DNA from: Nitrospiraceae bacterium UBA6905
GTDB taxonomy: Bacteria; Nitrospirota; Thermodesulfovibrionia; Thermodesulfovibrionales; UBA6898
Direction: 5' to 3'
NCBI GenBank assembly: GCA_002451165.1
Contig: DKBH01000115.1
Span: 1 to 13,645 of the forward strand
DNA: 13,645 nucleotides
The notes beneath the pieces are model-generated. The model was given only the letters and a program-made list of their open reading frames with translations. It was not told the DNA's origin and searched no databases. This document shows, in pieces, positions 6,132-13,599 of the stretch (positions are counted from its first letter, which is position 1; each line of letters begins with the position of its first letter). Position numbers and translations under genes: made by a program.

Positions 6132-8642
6132 TTAACGCGATGAAAGACGATTCTGTAATGCTATTCCCGTATACGAACGTCGATTTCCGCTTACCGCTTC
6201 AGGTGTTCCTTCGGCGATGATATAACCTCCCTGCTCGCCGCCTTCAGGACCGAGATCGATGATGTGATCAGCTGATTTTATGACCTCGAGATTATGTTCT
6301 ATGACGAGAACCGTATTGCCTCTGTCGACGAGCATGCCGATGACATCGAGGAGACGCTGAATATCAACGAAGTGAAGACCGGTCGTAGGTTCATCAAGAA
6401 TGTAGAGGGTGTTGCCCGTAGACCTTTTGCCCAGTTCACGAGACAGTCGAATCCTCTGTGATTCGCCGCCAGATAGTGTGGTTGCAGATTGTCCTAGCTG
6501 CAGATAACCGAGCCCGATCTCATCAAGCAGTTCAAGTTTTCTCCGGAGGGTAGGGATATTCTCAAAAAAAAGAAGGGCCTCAGCCACGGTCATGTCAAGG
6601 ACCTCTGCAATGTTCTTGTTTCGATAGCGGATCTCCAGTGTTTCTTCGTTGTAACGTCTGCCCCGGCATTTATCGCATTGTACATAGACATCTGGAAGGA
6701 AATGCATCTCTACCTTGATCAGCCCATTACCACGGCAAGATTCGCATCTCCCCCCCTCAACATTAAAGCTGAATCGTGAGGAGGAATATCCACGTTTTTT
6801 TGCGTTAGCTGTAAGGGAAAACAGGTCCCTGATTGCGCTGAAGAAACCGGTGTACGTTGCCGGGTTCGACCGCGGTGTTTTTCCAATCGGTGACTGGTCG
6901 ACGCTAATGACGTTGTCTATCTTTTCAATGCCTATTATCTTGGAATAGCTGCCGGGTCTACGTGCAATATGCCCCGCTTTAGAAAAGACTTTTTCAGAAG
7001 CCCGATAGAGGATGTCGAAAACAAGGGTGCTTTTCCCTGAACCGGAAACCCCGGTAACACACGTAAACACTTTCAAGGGAATCTTCACAGAAATATTTTT
7101 CAGATTATGCTCCGATGCACCCTGGATAGAGATGTAATCATCTGCAGATCTCCGCTTCGAGGGTATCAAAATCTGCATTTCGCCATTCAAATACTTACCG
7201 GTAATCGATTGGGCCTCTCCGGCAATATTATTCGGCGATCCTTCGGCGACGATCCAACCTCCGCGCGTACCAGCGCCGGGGCCCATATCAATAACATGGT
7301 CTGCCCATCTTATCGTCTCCTCGTCATGCTCAACTACTATTATCGTATTGCCAGCAAACTTAATAGCAGACAGGCTATCAAGGAGTTTGGCACAATCTCG
7401 GGGATGCAGTCCGATACTCGGTTCATCGAGTACATACAAGACGCCCGTGAGCGAGGAACCGATCTGCGTTGCTAAGCGTACCCGCTGAGATTCGCCTCCG
7501 GAAAGCGTAAGAGAGGGCCTGTCAAGAGTGAGATATCCGATACCGACCTTCGCAAGAAAAGAGAGCCGGTCAATGATCTCCTTCAATATGCGGGCTGCGA
7601 TTATATGTTCGCGCTTTGTAAGACGCATATTCTGGAGAAATACGAGGGCCTGTTCAACAGACATTCTGCTGAATTCGGCGATACTGATGCCTTGAAATCT
7701 TACGCTAAGAGCCTCTCTTTTCAACCGCAGGCCGCCACATTTTCTGCAGATGTTCATCTGATCTGCGTCGACAGAGTCCTCAAGAACATTCTCATATCCA
7801 AGCCCCCTGCAGGAAGGACAGGCGCCCGCAGCGCTGTTGAAAGAGAAGAATCGGGGAACAATCTCCGGATAGCTAATGCCGCATGCAGGGCAAGCGGCTG
7901 TTTTCGAAAACAGGATGTCCCGTGACTCATCGAGAAGATTCACAACGATTGCATCGGCATAGCTGAACGCTGTTTCAACGGCATCGTTCAATTGCCGTTC
8001 TATGCCTTGCCGCACGATTATGCGGTCTATGACAATCTCGATCGTGTGGCGTTTTTGTCTTGCGAGGATGATATTCTCCGTTAAGTCTTTCATTTCACCG
8101 TCTATGCGGGCCCTGACGTATCCCTCGCTTCGAATTTCCTGGAGTTCCCTGCGGTAGTTGCCCTTTCTTTCCCGAACAATTGGTGCGAGGACCTGTATCC
8201 TCGTTCCCTGAGGCAGGGAGAGGACAGAGCTGACGACGCTGTTAGCTTCCTGAGTTGAGATCTCTGTCCCGCAGTTATAGCAAAATGCCTTACCCAGTCG
8301 CGTGTAAAGGACCCTCAAATAGTCGTATATTTCCGTAATGGTGCCGAGGGTAGAGCGCGGACTTCTGCTGACGGTTTTCTGATCGATGGCTACAGAAGGA
8401 GATAAGCCCTCGATGGAATCAACATCGGGTTTATGCATCTGCTCCAGGAACTGGCGAGCGTAGGGAGAAAGGCTCTCTACGTAACGTCGTTGTCCCTCAG
8501 CATAGATCGTATCAATAGCAAGCGAGGATTTGCCTGACCCTGATGGACCGGTAATAACGGTTATAGCCTGTCTTGGTATCGAAACGTCGATATTTTTGAG
8601 GTTATGCTCTCGGGCTCCTTTGATATTAATCTTGCTCAGCAT
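6132..8642 (-). CDS. uvrA: Excinuclease ABC subunit UvrA, compact form lacking most of the insertion domain
   Basis: An 836-residue DNA-damage recognition ATPase of nucleotide excision repair. Two ABC modules are complete: Walker A GPSGSGKSS (32-40), signature LSGGESQR (380-387), Walker B VLYVLDEPS (401-409); then GVSGSGKST (531-539), LSGGESQR (723-730), LYILDEPTT (746-754). The UvrB-binding region (about 118-240) is present. Zinc-module cysteines are seen at 251/254 with 275/278, and at 633/636 with 656/659. Compared with E. coli UvrA (940 residues), the stretch between the second cysteine pair and the CRKCGG pair (299/302) is about 16 residues instead of roughly 120, so the insertion domain is almost gone. 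The frame is open throughout, so this is not a frameshift. The ATG at 8640-8642 has little ribosome binding site; TATACT about 20 bases upstream may be a -10 box. It heads the apbE-dapB run. Confidence 0.96.
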   Translation of the reverse strand: MLSKINIKGAREHNLKNIDVSIPRQAITVITGPSGSGKSSLAIDTIYAEGQRRYVESLSPYARQFLEQMHKPDVDSIEGLSPSVAIDQKTVSRSPRSTLGTITEIYDYLRVLYTRLGKAFCYNCGTEISTQEANSVVSSVLSLPQGTRIQVLAPIVRERKGNYRRELQEIRSEGYVRARIDGEMKDLTENIILARQKRHTIEIVIDRIIVRQGIERQLNDAVETAFSYADAIVVNLLDESRDILFSKTAACPACGISYPEIVPRFFSFNSAAGACPSCRGLGYENVLEDSVDADQMNICRKCGGLRLKREALSVRFQGISIAEFSRMSVEQALVFLQNMRLTKREHIIAARILKEIIDRLSFLAKVGIGYLTLDRPSLTLSGGESQRVRLATQIGSSLTGVLYVLDEPSIGLHPRDCAKLLDSLSAIKFAGNTIIVVEHDEETIRWADHVIDMGPGAGTRGGWIVAEGSPNNIAGEAQSITGKYLNGEMQILIPSKRRSADDYISIQGASEHNLKNISVKIPLKVFTCVTGVSGSGKSTLVFDILYRASEKVFSKAGHIARRPGSYSKIIGIEKIDNVISVDQSPIGKTPRSNPATYTGFFSAIRDLFSLTANAKKRGYSSSRFSFNVEGGRCESCRGNGLIKVEMHFLPDVYVQCDKCRGRRYNEETLEIRYRNKNIAEVLDMTVAEALLFFENIPTLRRKLELLDEIGLGYLQLGQSATTLSGGESQRIRLSRELGKRSTGNTLYILDEPTTGLHFVDIQRLLDVIGMLVDRGNTVLVIEHNLEVIKSADHIIDLGPEGGEQGGYIIAEGTPEAVSGNRRSYTGIALQNRLSSR

Positions 8643-9381
8643 GATGTAACTTTATAGTATAACTGAAATTGAAGGCATTCATGATACCTCGATAATATGG
8701 CCGTAATGGTAAGATGATAAAGTTCTAAACAGACAAAGGAGCAAAGGCCGAATTTGAAGATGCTGCCATGCAGAAGCGGTTGAAAATGAGTTAAATAGTG
8801 CGGAGCCCTTGAATTAATCAGGCAGTCCTCGAAGGAATGAGGGGAAAGCCGATATCTAACAGGCCCTTTGGAAGGAATCAGAATCCTTCCTCCAGATGCT
8901 GCTATCCGAGGGGCGCCTGCGTATCAAGACAGAGTGGTCCCCGTCGAAATGAATCTACGATTTACCGTGACCGGCACTTATATCGGCTCATAATGGCTCT
9001 ACCACCGAATACGTTGAGGTGGATGAACATATTGATGGGTAAATGATTATTCTGATGCAGGGATCAGAACGTGAAGTTTCGACAGGTTGCCGAGAGGGCT
9101 GAAATGATCCAGGGCCTCAGCTGCAAGCAACGCTCCCCATAAGGACAAGAAGGATAGCTCTCTCCGAAGAACATTGATGGTGAAGGCTGCTTAGGTGTGC
9201 GAGAAAAGGAAAAAACAGCTGCGTGGATACCGGACGGCTATACTTTGTTGTGAATCGGACATTCTACGTAGACGTGACATACGCCGATGATATGCTTTGA
9301 TGAACAGCTGCATAAAAAGTCCTCAAGAACGTTTTTGCTACTTTACGGGTGATTGTTTATAATGAATCAGCGAGGTAAAAG
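8643..9381. other. 739-base stretch without a convincing gene, possible decayed coding sequence
   Basis: Between the divergent uvrA and ubiA no frame has both length and a recognisable product. Protein-like runs appear in shifting plus-strand frames. AKAEFEDAA (8741-8767) continues after a one-base shift as AEAVENELNSAEPLN. A later frame reads PVEMNLRFTVTGTYIGS (about 8940-8990), and one near 9235-9297 reads YFVVNRTFYVDVTYADDM. Stops and shifts separate them. This could be a gene decaying by frameshift or chance. A 7-bp hairpin GGAAGGA/TCCTTCC is at 8870-8890. No tRNA, rRNA or known riboswitch was recognised. Confidence 0.35.
9335..9363 (+). promoter_or_regulatory. Predicted sigma70 promoter of the ubiA-ubiX operon
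   Basis: TTGCTA (9335-9340) and a perfect TATAAT (9358-9363) are spaced 17 bases. Transcription would start near 9370, only about 12 bases before the ubiA ATG, leaving a leader just long enough to hold the GAGGT ribosome binding site. Confidence 0.68.
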
Positions 9382-10242
9382 ATGAGCGTTGGTATACAGA
9401 AAGTTGTTCTCTATCTGAGGATGATCAAGTTTTCCCACTCGATTTTTGCCTTGCCGTTTGCCTTCACCTCGGCCCTGATTGCAGCTGCCGGTTTGCCTTC
9501 TTTTCGGCAAATATTCTGGATCACGGTTGCAATGGTCGGGGCGCGTTCTGGCGCGATGGGAATGAACAGGATTATTGACCGGAAGATCGACAGGGATAAC
9601 CCTCGTACGACTGGCAGGGAAATTCCTCGCGGTGTTGTTAGGGTCAGTGAGGCTGTTGCATTTATTCTGTTCTCGTTCGGACTGATGATCGTTGCTGCAT
9701 ATATGTTGAATCCTCTCTGTCTCATGCTTACACCAATTGCAATAGGAGTTCTTTTTCTATATTCATTCACCAAGCGTTTTACCTGGATGGCTCATCTTGT
9801 ATTGGGGATAGCTATCTCTGCAGGTCCGCTAGGGGCATGGATAGCTATAACCGGCTCTTTTGACCGCATGATCGTACCACTTGTCTTTGCGGTGATATTC
9901 TGGCTGGCCGGTTTTGATATTCTTTACGCACTTCAGGATATAGAATTCGACAAACAATATGGGCTCTTTTCTATTCCGCAGAGATTTGGGATAAAATGGT
10001 CATTATATATTTCCCGTGCCTTTCATATGATCACATTCGTCCTTCTGGTTGTGAATGGCCTGTTCTTCCACCTGGGAATCTTTTACGGGTTGGGCTTGAT
10101 CGTTGTGGCTGGACTTTTTCTTTATGAACATTCACTCGTTAAGGAGCATGATCTCACGAGACTCGATATGGCTTTTTTCAATATGAACGGCTATATCAGC
10201 ATGACCATTTTTCTCGCCACGCTTGCTGACTTCACGTTATGA
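9382..10242 (+). CDS. ubiA: UbiA-family prenyltransferase (4-hydroxybenzoate or MqnP type)
   Basis: A 286-residue inner-membrane prenyltransferase with about eight or nine hydrophobic helices. It joins a polyprenyl diphosphate to an aromatic ring precursor in quinone synthesis. The first Mg-diphosphate motif is NRIIDRKID (Asn62, Asp66, Asp70) and the second DILYALQDIEFD (Asp179, Asp186, Asp190). The following FSIPQRFG and the C-terminal FFNMNGYIS are typical of the group annotated as 4-hydroxybenzoate polyprenyltransferase, including MqnP of the futalosine menaquinone route. Which quinone is made cannot be decided from this gene alone. A GAGGT site lies before the ATG. The gene ends in an ATGA overlap with ubiX, which supports a joint role. 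Confidence 0.92.
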   Translation: MSVGIQKVVLYLRMIKFSHSIFALPFAFTSALIAAAGLPSFRQIFWITVAMVGARSGAMGMNRIIDRKIDRDNPRTTGREIPRGVVRVSEAVAFILFSFGLMIVAAYMLNPLCLMLTPIAIGVLFLYSFTKRFTWMAHLVLGIAISAGPLGAWIAITGSFDRMIVPLVFAVIFWLAGFDILYALQDIEFDKQYGLFSIPQRFGIKWSLYISRAFHMITFVLLVVNGLFFHLGIFYGLGLIVVAGLFLYEHSLVKEHDLTRLDMAFFNMNGYISMTIFLATLADFTL

Positions 10243-10829
10243 AGCGGTATGTATTTGCTATAAGCGGCGCTTCAGGGTCGATCATTGGCATTCGTGTTCT
10301 CAGGGAATTGCTCCGGAGCTCAGAGGTGTACCTGATCGTCTCATCGCATTCATTTTCGATACTCGGAGAAGAGGCCGGAATTGACTGGCAGGCCGGCTCA
10401 GATACCGCAATACAGAAAAAGATCAGATCATATTTTAGTACGAAGAATATCTTTTATTACAGTGAGAGCAATATGGCGGCACCTGTATCGAGCGGCTCCT
10501 TCAGAACGGAGGGCATGTTCATCGTACCCTGTTCCATGAAGACGCTTTCCGGCGTGGCGAATGGGTATACGGAGAACCTGATCCAAAGGGCTGCAGATGT
10601 GACGCTGAAGGAGGGCAGACCGTTGCTTCTCTGCCCTCGTGAGATGCCTTTCAGTGTCATCCATCTTGATAATATGCTTAAACTTGCTCGTATGGGAGTG
10701 AAAATAACGCCGCCGATCGCCGGCTTTTATCATGCACCGGTGTCAGTCGATGAAATGATCGATTTCATGGCCGGAAAGATGCTTGATGTCATGGGAATAC
10801 CACATCATCTGTATCGTCGCTGGAAATAA
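10239..10829 (+). CDS. ubiX: Flavin prenyltransferase UbiX
   Basis: A 196-residue cytoplasmic enzyme that attaches a dimethylallyl unit to FMN to make prenylated FMN, the cofactor of UbiD-type decarboxylases in quinone or aromatic metabolism. The FMN-binding GASGS is at 10-14, MAAPVSSGSF at 79-88, and PCSMKTLSGVANGY at 97-110. The KEGRPLLLCPRE block gives Lys124, Arg134 and Glu135, and Tyr164 follows in GFYHAP, matching the catalytic Lys/Arg/Glu/Tyr set of Pseudomonas UbiX. Length is typical. It has no ribosome binding site of its own and overlaps ubiA by four bases, so it is translationally coupled. No ubiD gene is in the window, so the cofactor's user lies elsewhere. Confidence 0.95.
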   Translation: MKRYVFAISGASGSIIGIRVLRELLRSSEVYLIVSSHSFSILGEEAGIDWQAGSDTAIQKKIRSYFSTKNIFYYSESNMAAPVSSGSFRTEGMFIVPCSMKTLSGVANGYTENLIQRAADVTLKEGRPLLLCPREMPFSVIHLDNMLKLARMGVKITPPIAGFYHAPVSVDEMIDFMAGKMLDVMGIPHHLYRRWK

Positions 10830-10918
10830 TTCGATTTGAAATCAGCGTAGCCCTCTGCCCTAAGCTGTATGATCTATCTCATAGTCATTTTCTCAGGATT
10901 TGATAGACTATTAGCAAG

Positions 10919-11161
10919 ATGTTTAAAGAAGGATGCCCAGGAAGCGCAGAGATTCGAACCCCTTATCCGGAGGATATCATCTGTTTCTGGTGTGATGCTA
11001 GAAATGAGATATGGTCGGATGAGTCAGATATCAATTGTAAGAACTGCGGCAAACAGATCTCACGTGACATGAAACCTTCCTGTATTTCATGGTGTCCGGC
11101 TGCCAGAGAATGTATCGGCGTCGAGAAATATGAACGCCTCATAAAGGCAATAAAAGGTTAA
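10919..11161 (+). CDS. Small cysteine-rich protein with zinc ribbon and CPAARECIG tail motif
   Basis: An 80-residue protein with eight cysteines. Cys22/Cys25 (CFWC) and Cys40/Cys43 (CKNC) form a rubredoxin-like zinc ribbon. Cys6 near the start and Cys55, Cys59 and Cys65 in PSCISWCPAARECIG form a second possible metal site. From memory, the same layout, a C-P-G-S start and a CxxWCxxAxECxGxEKY tail, occurs in small proteins of Geobacter-like bacteria and fused to HD phosphohydrolases, where it is of unknown function. It lies 89 bases after ubiX, probably in the same transcript, and ends before a strong hairpin. The ATG has a poor ribosome binding site. The protein is likely real because cysteine spacing is orderly, but its role is unknown. 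Confidence 0.75.
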   Translation: MFKEGCPGSAEIRTPYPEDIICFWCDARNEIWSDESDINCKNCGKQISRDMKPSCISWCPAARECIGVEKYERLIKAIKG

Positions 11162-11174
11162 TTTCTAACTATTC

Positions 11175-11213
11175 CGTGAAAAAGAAAGCCCCCTTTCAAA
11201 CAGGAAGGGGGCT
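11175..11213 (-). terminator. Intrinsic terminator of the cold-shock gene, probably bidirectional
   Basis: AGCCCCCTTTC (11187-11197) and GGAAGGGGGCT (11203-11213) pair over eleven bases, including one G-T pair, around the loop AAACA. In the minus-strand transcript the stem is followed by TTTCTTTTTCAC, a clear U tract, terminating the cold-shock gene. On the plus strand the stem is followed by CTGGTTTATTTG, so it may also end the ubiA-ubiX transcript. Confidence 0.85.
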
Positions 11214-11235
11214 CTGGTTTATTTGTTAGGCGATG

Positions 11236-11436
11236 TCAAGCCTTTGTAACATTGACCGCCTTTGGGCCCTTGGGGCCGTCATCAACTTCAAAATTGACTT
11301 CCTGTCCCTCTGCAAGTGTTTTGAAACCATTGGATTGGATCTCTGAATAGTGAACAAATACATCCACGCCATCTTCCTTCGTGATAAACCCGTAGCCCTT
11401 GGTCTCGTTAAACCACTTAACCTTACCTTTCTGCAT
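11236..11436 (-). CDS. Cold-shock domain protein (CspA family)
   Basis: A 66-residue single cold-shock domain, the usual size of CspA-type RNA chaperones that bind single-stranded RNA and DNA and melt message structure. The start MQKGKVKWFN, RNP1 KGYGFI and RNP2 VFVHYS are all present, with the closing GPKGPKAVNV. A TTG seven codons further upstream would also open the frame. I chose the ATG at 11434-11436 because an AGGAGG ribosome binding site lies about ten bases before it and inside the longer frame. Terminators lie on both sides. No clear promoter is seen in the roughly 50 bases upstream, which hold a small palindrome ATTCC-C-GGAAT (11468-11478). Despite the name, such proteins are often expressed at all temperatures. 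Confidence 0.95.
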   Translation of the reverse strand: MQKGKVKWFNETKGYGFITKEDGVDVFVHYSEIQSNGFKTLAEGQEVNFEVDDGPKGPKAVNVTKA

Positions 11437-11485
11437 ACTGCTCTTTCCTCCTGACAAGAATTTAGTGATTCCCGGAATTTCGGTC

Positions 11486-11519
11486 GTAAAAAAGCCGCAA
11501 AGTCCAAAGTCTTTGCGGC
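11486..11519 (-). terminator. Intrinsic terminator downstream of htpG
   Basis: GCCGCAAAG (11494-11502) and CTTTGCGGC (11511-11519) form a perfect nine-base stem with an eight-base loop. In the minus-strand transcript it is followed directly by TTTTTT, the standard form. It lies 63 bases after the htpG stop and before the cold-shock gene, separating the two transcripts unless read through. Confidence 0.88.
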
Positions 11520-11582
11520 CTGATGGTACGACAAAAACTTCCGTAACTTTGCACTAATTATTGCATATGAATTTCGAAGAGG

Positions 11583-13511
11583 TCAAGTCGTATCTCCATG
11601 TTCGGCGGGCAGTTTGCGCCTTGCCCCTTGAACCATCAGTTGAGAGAGATAGCGCGAAAAACGCGCTGGATCTTTCGGTCGGGATCCCGCTAACAGCAGC
11701 GCCTGATCAAGCAAAAGGCGAGAGTATTCCTCAAGAAGAGGAATCGACTTATCCCCTTCGAATAGTTCCTTCATCGATGTGAAAATAGGATGCTCGGGAT
11801 TGATCTCGAGAATTTTCTTCTGAACCGGCACCTCCTGTCCCATTGACTTAAGCATCTTTTCCATTCTTGGGTCCAGGTCCCCTTCATCGCCCACGAGGCA
11901 GCAGGGAGAATCCTTGAGTCTGCCGGAGAGCCGGACTTCCTTCACATCATCGCTCAGGATTGCTTTCATGAAGTCAATCAGCTTGTCAAATTGCTCAGCT
12001 GATTTGCGCTTTTCACCAGTGCGATCTAGGGTGATGTCACCCTTCAGGATAGATTTGAACTTCTTGCCCTTGTATTCGAAGCCGCCGAAGATCAGGTCAT
12101 CGATATCATCGGTCAGAAAAAGCACTTCATATTCTTTCTCCCTCAATGCTTCAAGATAGGGCGAGTCGGCCATCTCACGGATTGATGTTCCGGTCATATA
12201 ATAGATATCGCTCTGTCCGTCTTTCATGCCGGCGATATAATCATCGAGTGTACGCGTGACTGCTTCCCCAGACGTTGTAGAGCTGAAAAGAAGTAGGTCG
12301 GCGATTACCTCTTTCCGTGCATGGTCATAATGAATCCCCTCTTTGAGCACTCTCCCGAATTCACGGCTGAAGGCTAGGAAGTTTTCGCTGTCATTCATTT
12401 TCATTTCCGCGAGGGCGTCGAGCACTTTTCTTGTTATATTGTTCTTCATGATCGTCACCTGGCGGTTATTCTGCAATATCTCTCTCGACACATTCAGCGG
12501 TAGATCAGAAGAATCGACAACCCCCCTAATAAACCTGAGATACGGGGGGATGAGCTCTTCACAATGGTCCATGATCTGGACTTTTTTTACATACAGGGCT
12601 GGCCCTAACCTGAATTCCTTATAGAAGATATCAAGCGGTGCATGCGCTGGTATAAAGAGCAGGGAAATAAAGTCCGTCGTTCCTTCAGCGTGATAGTGGA
12701 TTGCTTTCAAGGGGTCTGAGAAGTCATGCGAAATATGTTTGTAGAATTCGTTATATTCATTCTCCTTTATATCTGACCTGTCTCTGAGCCAGATGGCTTT
12801 TCCAGAGTTGATTTGTTCTTCCTTGAGAATTTTGACTTTCTTGCCCTTTTCGAGCGCTGAATCCTCTTCTCTCTCAACATCCATGACGATGGGGTATTCG
12901 ATATAATCAGAGTATTTAGAAATAACGTTTCTGATCTGCCAATCATCAAGGTATTTCTTTTCATCATCGTGGAGATGCAGGATTATATCGGTGCCGGAAC
13001 TGTCCTTGACAAAATGATCGACAACAAATGAACCATCTGCGGTAGATTCCCATTTGACAGCAGTATCGTCCTTTGAATTGGCTTTACGAGAAAGCACGGT
13101 GACCTTATTCGCAATCATAAATGCCGAGTAAAAGCCGACTCCGAACTGGCCGATGAGGTCGGGACTGTTTTCCATGTTTTTTTCTTTCAGGAAAGCAAGA
13201 AATTCCTTTGTCCCAGAGTGGGCTATGGTTCCGAGTGCTTCAATAGCCTCCTCTCTGGTCATGCCGATCCCATTGTCGCTGATCATAAGCGTGCCTGCAT
13301 CCTTGTCAGCATGTATCCGTATCTTCCATCCCTCCTTCGGAACCACGATTTCAGGATTCGTCAGCGATTCATATCGTGCTTTGTCGATAGCATCAGATGC
13401 GTTGGATATGATTTCACGAATACCCACCTCTTTATGAGAGTAAAGCGAGTGAATCATGAGATCAAGCAGCTGGTTTACTTCTGTCTTGAATGAATATTTT
13501 TCTGTCGGCAT
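11583..13511 (-). CDS. htpG: Molecular chaperone HtpG (Hsp90)
   Basis: A 642-residue cytosolic Hsp90 chaperone, slightly longer than E. coli HtpG (624). The GHKL ATPase fold shows Glu33 and Asn37 in REIISNASDAID, DNGIGM (79-84) and GQFGVGFYSAF (121-131). The middle domain carries the catalytic-loop arginine (Arg343) in NVSREILQNNR. The first helix reads HSLYSHKEVGIREIIS where most HtpGs have SNKEIFLRELIS, a mild sequence difference. As in bacterial members there is no charged linker and no C-terminal MEEVD. The ATG at 13509-13511 has an AGAGG site about ten bases upstream. The gene is monocistronic or nearly so: its own promoter with a CIRCE operator lies upstream and a terminator downstream. 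Confidence 0.97.
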   Translation of the reverse strand: MPTEKYSFKTEVNQLLDLMIHSLYSHKEVGIREIISNASDAIDKARYESLTNPEIVVPKEGWKIRIHADKDAGTLMISDNGIGMTREEAIEALGTIAHSGTKEFLAFLKEKNMENSPDLIGQFGVGFYSAFMIANKVTVLSRKANSKDDTAVKWESTADGSFVVDHFVKDSSGTDIILHLHDDEKKYLDDWQIRNVISKYSDYIEYPIVMDVEREEDSALEKGKKVKILKEEQINSGKAIWLRDRSDIKENEYNEFYKHISHDFSDPLKAIHYHAEGTTDFISLLFIPAHAPLDIFYKEFRLGPALYVKKVQIMDHCEELIPPYLRFIRGVVDSSDLPLNVSREILQNNRQVTIMKNNITRKVLDALAEMKMNDSENFLAFSREFGRVLKEGIHYDHARKEVIADLLLFSSTTSGEAVTRTLDDYIAGMKDGQSDIYYMTGTSIREMADSPYLEALREKEYEVLFLTDDIDDLIFGGFEYKGKKFKSILKGDITLDRTGEKRKSAEQFDKLIDFMKAILSDDVKEVRLSGRLKDSPCCLVGDEGDLDPRMEKMLKSMGQEVPVQKKILEINPEHPIFTSMKELFEGDKSIPLLEEYSRLLLDQALLLAGSRPKDPARFSRYLSQLMVQGARRKLPAEHGDTT

Positions 13512-13531
13512 TGCGATGTAACCTCTCGATA

Positions 13532-13572
13532 AAATAAGTTAGCACTCAGCATGATAGAGTGCTAACTTATTT
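13532..13572. promoter_or_regulatory. CIRCE operator (HrcA binding site) upstream of htpG
   Basis: A perfect match to the CIRCE consensus, TTAGCACTC, nine bases, GAGTGCTAA (13539-13565). The palindrome extends outward, giving 16-base arms with AAATAAG on the left and CTTATTT on the right. CIRCE is bound by the heat-shock repressor HrcA, which is released when GroEL is occupied by unfolded protein. The site covers the predicted start of transcription and lies 20 to 30 bases before the ATG, so it fits repression of htpG. Confidence 0.95.
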
Positions 13573-13599
13573 ATATTACAAAATAAATATGGATGTCAA
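13570..13599 (-). promoter_or_regulatory. Predicted sigma70 promoter of htpG
   Basis: On the minus strand a perfect TTGACA (plus-strand 13594-13599) is followed after 18 bases by TATAAA (13570-13575). Transcription would start near 13563, inside the CIRCE palindrome, the classic layout for HrcA control by a housekeeping promoter instead of a heat-shock sigma factor. Confidence 0.78.

Noticed and set aside
8870..8890. Hairpin GGAAGGA/TCCTTCC as a terminator
   Set aside because: No T run follows on either strand and no gene ends beside it.
8837..9046. 69-codon plus-strand open frame between uvrA and ubiA
   Set aside because: Arginine/proline-rich with no ribosome binding site or known motif; a neighbouring frame looks more protein-like, so this is not called a gene.
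10940..10975. T-arm-like GGGGTTCGAATCTCTG on the minus strand, suggesting a tRNA
   Set aside because: The five flanking bases do not form a T stem, no acceptor, D or anticodon arm is found, and the site lies within the cysteine-rich coding gene.
11226..11534. 102-codon minus-strand open frame over the cold-shock gene
   Set aside because: Out-of-frame overlap with the clear cold-shock domain gene and crosses the htpG terminator.
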